Shown here piece after piece: positions 59,511-64,000 of a DNA stretch of 64,000 nucleotides. The position numbers and the translations under genes were made by a program. The notes below the pieces were generated by a model. That model did no database searches. It was not told the DNA's origin and worked only from the letters and a program-made list of their open reading frames with translations. Origin of the DNA: Lenzites betulinus (lineage: Eukaryota > Basidiomycota > Agaricomycetes > Polyporales > Polyporaceae); assembly GCA_022264855.1 (NCBI GenBank), contig JABYQU010000003.1, positions 248,001 to 312,000 on the forward strand, written 5' to 3'. How positions within the stretch are numbered: the first letter of the stretch is position 1; each line of letters starts with the position of its first letter.

Positions 59511-59547
59511 GCGGACAAAAGTATTCGCGTGCGGACAAAACTATTCG
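59511..59547 (+). repeat. Two-copy 20-bp-period direct repeat at a possible transposon end
   Basis: GCGGACAAAAGTATTCG at 59511-59527 and GCGGACAAAACTATTCG at 59531-59547 differ at one base. Further TTCG-containing units continue at about the same period to 59608, where an inverted counterpart exists at 60894-60941. Confidence 0.6.
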
Positions 59548-60893
59548 ACTTCAGAATCCGATTTCGCGGCACCGCTTCCACTTCGGGACAACGATTGACG
59601 CGGGCGCTTCATATTCAGAACCGCAATTCACTTTCGTTTTCCTACTTCGACCACCATGGCCTTGCTTTCGGACACATCAGGGACGTGAAGAAGCTACTAG
59701 ACATGTGCCAAACGATGCATATGAGAGAACATATGACGTCACGACGTCACGACACCCTTGCGAGCCGCTGGGCGACATCCCTGGACACTGTGCACATATC
59801 AAGTACTGTGTATGTAAGACTATATATTTTTTCACTCATACCGAAGGCCTGGAGTTGTGCTATTGTAAAATACTAGCCATGAGTGTAGTATACCTATAGT
59901 ATACTAAGTAGTTGACATACATAGTCAAAAGCGAAGCTGGGTCGCTAGTAAGTATAGTAACAGTCCAGCCGGATAAGTTATTATAAGTAAGACTTGATCA
60001 AAACCGGTCAACCGATGGAACGTACTACTGCTAGCCGTACAAAGATCTTCATATCTATATCATGAATGTAACAGGTGGGTTACCTTTAGGATCAGAGATG
60101 AAACGAGCAATACAGCAAGAATAGGACTGGAGCGCAGGCGAAGGAACCAGAGCAAGTTTGTGAATAGCACAGAAAGAGTAGAGAGAGAGGGCGTTAAGGT
60201 AGCCTGAGGCCGATCTTGATGAGTGTTGGTTGTACAAGCATGCAAGCAATGTAAAGTATATAAGAAGATAGAATAGATAGTGCCTGTAACTTGGGCTGCG
60301 CGAGGAAGACGGCATGCCGAGTGGGTATATACTGATGCAGTACGAGACGAGACAAGTACCTCGTTTGTGTGTCGGGCGCGGTCTAACACAAAATAGGTAA
60401 GTAAGGGGTATGGTATATCACTATGATTCTGACTAGAGTGGCCGTGAGGATATTGTGTATGAGCAACCCGGATGTGATCTTTACAACAGCATAAGCCTGC
60501 GGGGGCGGTCTTGCTCGGCTGGTAGTAGGAGTACTGTGTATATACTCTGTAACAGCGGTGTAGTACTTGCTTACGTGTATTATAGACCACCTTCGGGGCC
60601 ACTATCAGTCTGGCGTAATACCACCAATGACTCGTACTATACTGACCGACATCATGTGAACTGCGAATCGCAGTCTGTCAGATCATGATACCTTGGTTGT
60701 TATCATTCTTAGAAGCCGTACCTTGCAATAAATCATAGAATAGAATGGCTAGCGTGGACGAGAACTATTCTACAAGCTAGCTAGCAGTAGGACGTACCGC
60801 GGTGTAGCATGCGAGTTCCAACATTTAATCGTTACGGTCAGCCTGCAGTAACGGTCAGAGTACTTGTTGGCGCCGACTAAGCACCCCGAGAGG

Positions 60894-60941
60894 AGCGCCC
60901 GTCCGGCCCGGTGTCCCGAATCGGAAGTCGTGCCCCGAAAT
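60894..60941 (-). repeat. Inverted counterpart of the repeat at 59561-59608
   Basis: Reverse complement of this stretch matches 59561-59608 at 35 of 48 positions without gaps (counted by hand). The repeated CCCGAA units here are spaced about 20 bp apart. Confidence 0.5.
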
Positions 60942-61117
60942 GAACTTGGCGTCCCGAAATGGAATAAACACGCCACGAAACCAAATTATAAAGTTAAAAT
61001 AGTGTTTTCAAAACACAGCGCTGAATTGAACCCTTCGAAACGAAGTGAAGAGGGTTTTGTCCGCTGGCGCCCGTCATAAGTAACGTTGATAATTTATGGC
61101 TGACTGATACCGTTGAC

Positions 61118-61121
61118 AAAA
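61118..61121 (-). terminator. RNA polymerase III terminator of tRNA-Gly
   Basis: Minus strand has TTTT starting four bases after the tRNA 3' end. Confidence 0.65.
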
Positions 61122-61124
61122 CGA

Positions 61125-61195
61125 TGCATCCGCCGGGAGTCGAACCCGGAGCTAGGCCATGGGAAGACCCAATGTTACCGCTACACCACGAATGC
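61125..61195 (-). tRNA. tRNA-Gly(CCC)
   Basis: 71-nt intronless cloverleaf on the minus strand. The acceptor stem pairs GCATTCG with CGGATGC (one T-G wobble). The D arm is GTGT/ACAT. The anticodon stem GGGTC/GGCCT encloses loop TTCCCAT with anticodon CCC. The T arm CCGGG-TTCGACT-CCCGG contains a perfect B box (GGTTCGACTCC). The discriminator base is A, as expected for eukaryotic glycine tRNA. The CCA end is not encoded. Confidence 0.92.
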
Positions 61196-61350
61196 TGTGC
61201 ATGTGCGGTACCAGTCTCTGTCAGCTCCATCGCACTAACTCCGACTCAACTAAGCACCTAGTACTACGACTCGGACTAAGAAGCATACCACGCGGTATGA
61301 TATCTGGGCCTCAGCCTGCGTCTTTTTACTACCGCTTACTGAGTATACAG

Positions 61351-62885
61351 ATGAAACGAAAAGCGACCTCCCTCGTATCTCGGCCGAGTCAATTTCACGC
61401 CGCGGTAACTTTGTTTGAACCTAGCGAGGAGGTGGCGACAGTCCGTCGCTCGAAACGCCTGAAAGTTGAATCAACTTCCGATTCCGTGCCAGGACCCTCG
61501 ACCACAGAACTCAATGGTGCTCAAACACTGCACACAGATGGAAATATATCCTCATCGACCCCCAAAGTAACCCTAAAGACAAAACGTGTCAAAACAGTCA
61601 AAGTAGAAGAGGAGTCGACAACATTAGCCCCTCCAGCTGCAAGACCATCGAAACGGAAACCAGCGTCTCCGCGAAAACCGAAACCGATACCTACGGCGTT
61701 GGAAACACCCCATCCGGCTCCGCCGAACTGGTCGGACACGTACGACACCATTAAGAAGATGCGTGCCCACATTGTCGCACCCGTTGACACCATGGGTTGT
61801 GACCAGGCGCAGCTAAAAGAGACGGACCCCAAGGTACCACGCCCGCATGCCCTACTAAATGATCTTGCGCTCACATGTATGACTATTCTCAGTGCCAGCG
61901 TTTCTCTACCCTGGTGTCTTTGATGCTCTCTTCGCAGACCAAGGACGAGGTGACGGACGCAGCAGTCGCGAAGCTGCGCGAGGCCGTAGGCGGCAGCCTG
62001 TCCGTGGACGCCATCATCCGGGCCGACGAAAGCGCTATCGCGGAGGCCATATGCAAGGTTGGCTTCTGGCGCCGCAAGACACAGTACGTCCTTGGCGAAA
62101 CATGGTCGTACCAGGCTATTCTGAAAAGAGTTGTATAGGTATATCCAACAAGCCGCCCGGAAACTGCGCGACGAGTTTGATAGCGATGTGCCGAAGACCG
62201 CCGACGAGCTCTGCTCTCTCCCGGGCGTAGGCCCTAAGATGGCGTTCTTGGCTCTGCAAGTTGCCTGGAAATTGTAGGCATCCTGTTTTGGCTCGGCTCG
62301 CTTCTATTCAGCATGCTTTGCTTGATAGGAACGCGGGCATTGGCGTCGACGTCCATGTCCACAGGATCACGAATCGTCTTGGCTGGCACAAGCCTCCCAC
62401 GAAGACGCCGGAGGAAACACGGTCAGTGCCAGACCTACCGTGCCAAGCCGCTCTTCGTCCATTCGCTGCTATTCACTAATTATTCGGCCTCGCTACCGCT
62501 AGCCTGAACCTCCAATCATGGCTGCCTCTCGAGCTGCACCCTGAAATCAACCACCTGCTCGTGGGCTTCGGACAGGTGATGTTCTCATGTTCCAGTGGCT
62601 CTCATTCAGCCGCTAACACATGTGATTCAGACCATATGTGCTCCTATCGGGCCGAAGTGCGACCAATGTGAACTGAGTGATGGGCGCTGCCCCAGTGCCC
62701 GCAAAGTCACCAAAGCATCCGTCAAGAAAACAAGCAGTAGGAAGGTATCCGTCACCTCACCTTCCGGGCCGAAAATAGAAGTCGAACTCGAGGCAGACAC
62801 CAAGGTCGAGCTCGAAACGGTGCCTGTTTTGGACGACGCCCTCTACCAGATTGCCCCCGAGATCAAGAAGGAAGAGACGTCTTGA
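61351..62885 (+). CDS. NTH1: Endonuclease III homolog (NTH1), base-excision repair
   Basis: Bifunctional DNA glycosylase/AP lyase for oxidised pyrimidines, acting in nucleus and possibly mitochondria. The start [20 protein letters not shown] leads into a basic, disordered N-terminus with [15 protein letters not shown]. The catalytic domain has [20 protein letters not shown], then [20 protein letters not shown]. The helix-hairpin-helix is [20 protein letters not shown] with the catalytic lysine in [24 protein letters not shown] has the catalytic aspartate. LLVGFGQ splices to [20 protein letters not shown], the iron-sulfur loop, with a C-x6-C-x2-C-x6-C pattern (E. coli has x5 in the last gap). 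A Glu/Lys-rich tail ends at 62885. An in-frame ATG at 61300-61302 could add a short N-terminal extension. About six introns. Confidence 0.9.
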
Positions 62886-63040
62886 TCTAGCTCATGGTGA
62901 ATCTACCATCTATCGTTGCTACCGCTACATTGTTTGCATGCTGCTCTGCTCTCTTGGAACCTCCGGTTATCCGGACGCCCTACCCCCCCCCGCAATACTA
63001 CCCCGATAATCTACCATCGTGTACCATATCTCGTCAATAA

Positions 63041-64000
63041 TCACAGGAGCTTCATCGAAGCATCCCAAAACCCCCTCTCCAGACGCGTGCACTTCTCCCA
63101 GATAGCGCACCACTCCCTGAAGCGCTGCTCGTTCGGCGGGTCCGCCACCGCGAGCGCCTCGATCGCATCTACACCGCTCAGCGCTCAGCGCATACCGAGC
63201 AAGTAACAAGAGCGAATACACGCACCGAGGCCGAGCTTGACGGCATTCTGGTAGTGTTCCCCGGAGTAGTCCTCGATCCACTTAAGGTAGACGTTCCCCT
63301 GGAGCTGCACCCAGCTGTTCGGCTTTGCGGCCTCTTTCTTGAGCCATAGCCCGACCTCGCCGTAGCCAAGTAGGCACGCTGAGAGCGCCATGATGAGCTT
63401 CGCGCTATCGCCTACAAACGGGATTTATCGCTGATCTATGCGTTAAGGAAGCCCGCAGGGGAGGGCTGCGAACCTTGCAGGCCAGTGTCGAGGAGAAATG
63501 CGCCGTACGCGGTCGTCGAGGGCGACTCGGGCGTAGCGGCGAGGTCCGCCTCGCTGATGCCCCACTGTGCACAGAACGTCTTGTGTGTAGCGACCTCGTT
63601 GATCACGTTGATGATGGTCTGTGTTGCAGACTCGATTGCGTTGTATGTGGAGGATTTCGCTACCAGGAGGCTGCGCGAGGCTGGTGTTACGGGGTATATG
63701 CATAGCCATACGGATCATGTAACTTACCCGTAAGCCCGTGCATAATATCTCAGGTAGAGGTAGTCCTGTCTAATGTGCGTGTCAGCGAGTGACATATTGG
63801 CAGAAAACAGTAAGCAGTACTTGATGAAGTGCAAGAAACTTTCTCTGGGCAGGGTTCCTTGCGCGAGCTGTTTCACAAAGTCATGTTCAACATACTCTTT
63901 CCATGTCTGGGCCGCCGACTGAATCAGGATACGCGTGAGGGGATGAGGATTACTCGCAGTGGGCCTGCGAGACATAGGTGAGATTTTCCGGATTTCTATC
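63041..64000 (-). CDS. THI20: TenA/thiaminase-II domain protein, probably C-terminal half of a THI20-type enzyme (5' end outside window)
   Basis: Thiamine salvage or biosynthesis gene, running in from beyond 64000. Readable exons encode SNPHPLTRILIQSAAQTWKE, YVEHDFVKQLAQGTLPRESF, LHFIK joined to QDYLYLRYYARAYG, ATHKTFCAQWGISEADLAAT, GDSAKLIMALSACLLGYGEV, NVYLKWIEDYSGEHYQNAVK and a last exon with WEKCTRLERGFWDASMKLL, stop at 63041. This is the TenA (thiaminase II) fold. The first visible exon is preceded by a splice-acceptor-like CTCGCAG at about 63964-63970 with an in-frame ATG just inside, so I cannot tell from this window whether a hydroxymethylpyrimidine kinase domain lies upstream, as in yeast Thi20. 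An acceptor there would favour the fused enzyme. Confidence 0.8.

Larger units (their letters stand above)
58930..61124. other. Gene-poor, AT-richer region of 2.2 kb
   Basis: No gene recognised; frames up to 180 codons show no domain. It holds short repeats: a 20-bp-period direct repeat at 59511-59547, an inverted 48-nt similarity between 59561-59608 and 60894-60941, and TAGTATAC repeats around 59887-59904. Probably decayed transposable-element DNA. Confidence 0.5.

Noticed and set aside
60060..60602. 180-codon minus-strand frame in the gene-poor region
   Set aside because: Composition (Tyr, His, Ser, Thr rich) fits AT-rich non-coding DNA, with no recognisable domain.
1..64000. CRISPR array, bacterial operon or prophage
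   Set aside because: Intron-rich eukaryotic genes throughout; no regularly spaced direct repeats of that kind.

Overview
The window is nuclear DNA of a filamentous basidiomycete, most likely an Agaricomycete (probably a wood-decay or polypore-type fungus). The evidence is the intron style (many 45-70 nt GT-AG introns), GC-rich coding sequence against more AT-rich gaps, agaric-type proteins of unknown function (DUF6697-like, WPGY-type), several P450s, polysaccharide lyases, and an intersectin-type endocytic scaffold of basidiomycete style. Nearly all genes had to be assembled across introns by eye. CDS coordinates below give the outer limits (start codon to stop codon) and include introns.

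Layout. 1-3.8 kb: two tandem MFS drug/H+ antiporter paralogs on the minus strand, the first cut by the window edge. 5.2-11.3 kb: an F-box protein, then CDC73 (Paf1 complex) divergent from eIF2A. 12.7-19.2 kb: two tandem P450 paralogs. 19.6-23.7 kb: ATG15 lipase (minus) and RFT1 (plus), divergent. 24.2-30 kb: a disordered protein with a conserved WPGY C-terminal module, and a GH5_12-type glucosylceramidase/sterylglucosidase ending in a CaaX-like motif. 31-36 kb: a small unknown protein, inositol polyphosphate multikinase, OPA3 and a DUF6697-like protein. 37.7-44.6 kb: one very long EH-WH2-SH3-SH3-DH-PH intersectin (CIN1-like). 45-49 kb: mitoribosomal mS33 divergent from the mitochondrial RNA helicase SUV3, then a small secreted Pro/Lys-rich protein. 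50.6-53 kb: a third, unrelated P450 with a run of micro-exons. 53.7-57.6 kb: two tandem PL14-type polysaccharide lyases. 57.6-61.1 kb: gene-poor, repeat-bearing DNA containing a hAT-like non-autonomous transposon with perfect inverted repeats and an 8-bp target duplication, plus a second pair of repeat-bearing ends. 61.1-64 kb: tRNA-Gly(CCC), endonuclease III (NTH1) and a TenA/THI20-type thiamine gene that runs off the window.

Functionally it is a patchwork: conserved housekeeping genes (transcription elongation, translation, autophagy, N-glycosylation, inositol phosphates, mitochondrial RNA and ribosome, DNA repair, thiamine) are interleaved with locally duplicated accessory genes (MFS, P450, PL14) typical of a saprotroph's detoxification and polysaccharide-degradation repertoire. 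I saw no CRISPR, no operon-like prokaryotic structure and no clear secondary-metabolite core enzyme. The most unusual items are the micro-exon cluster in the third P450, the hAT-like element, the CaaX-like tail on the GH5 enzyme, and the intersectin with WH2 and acidic motifs.
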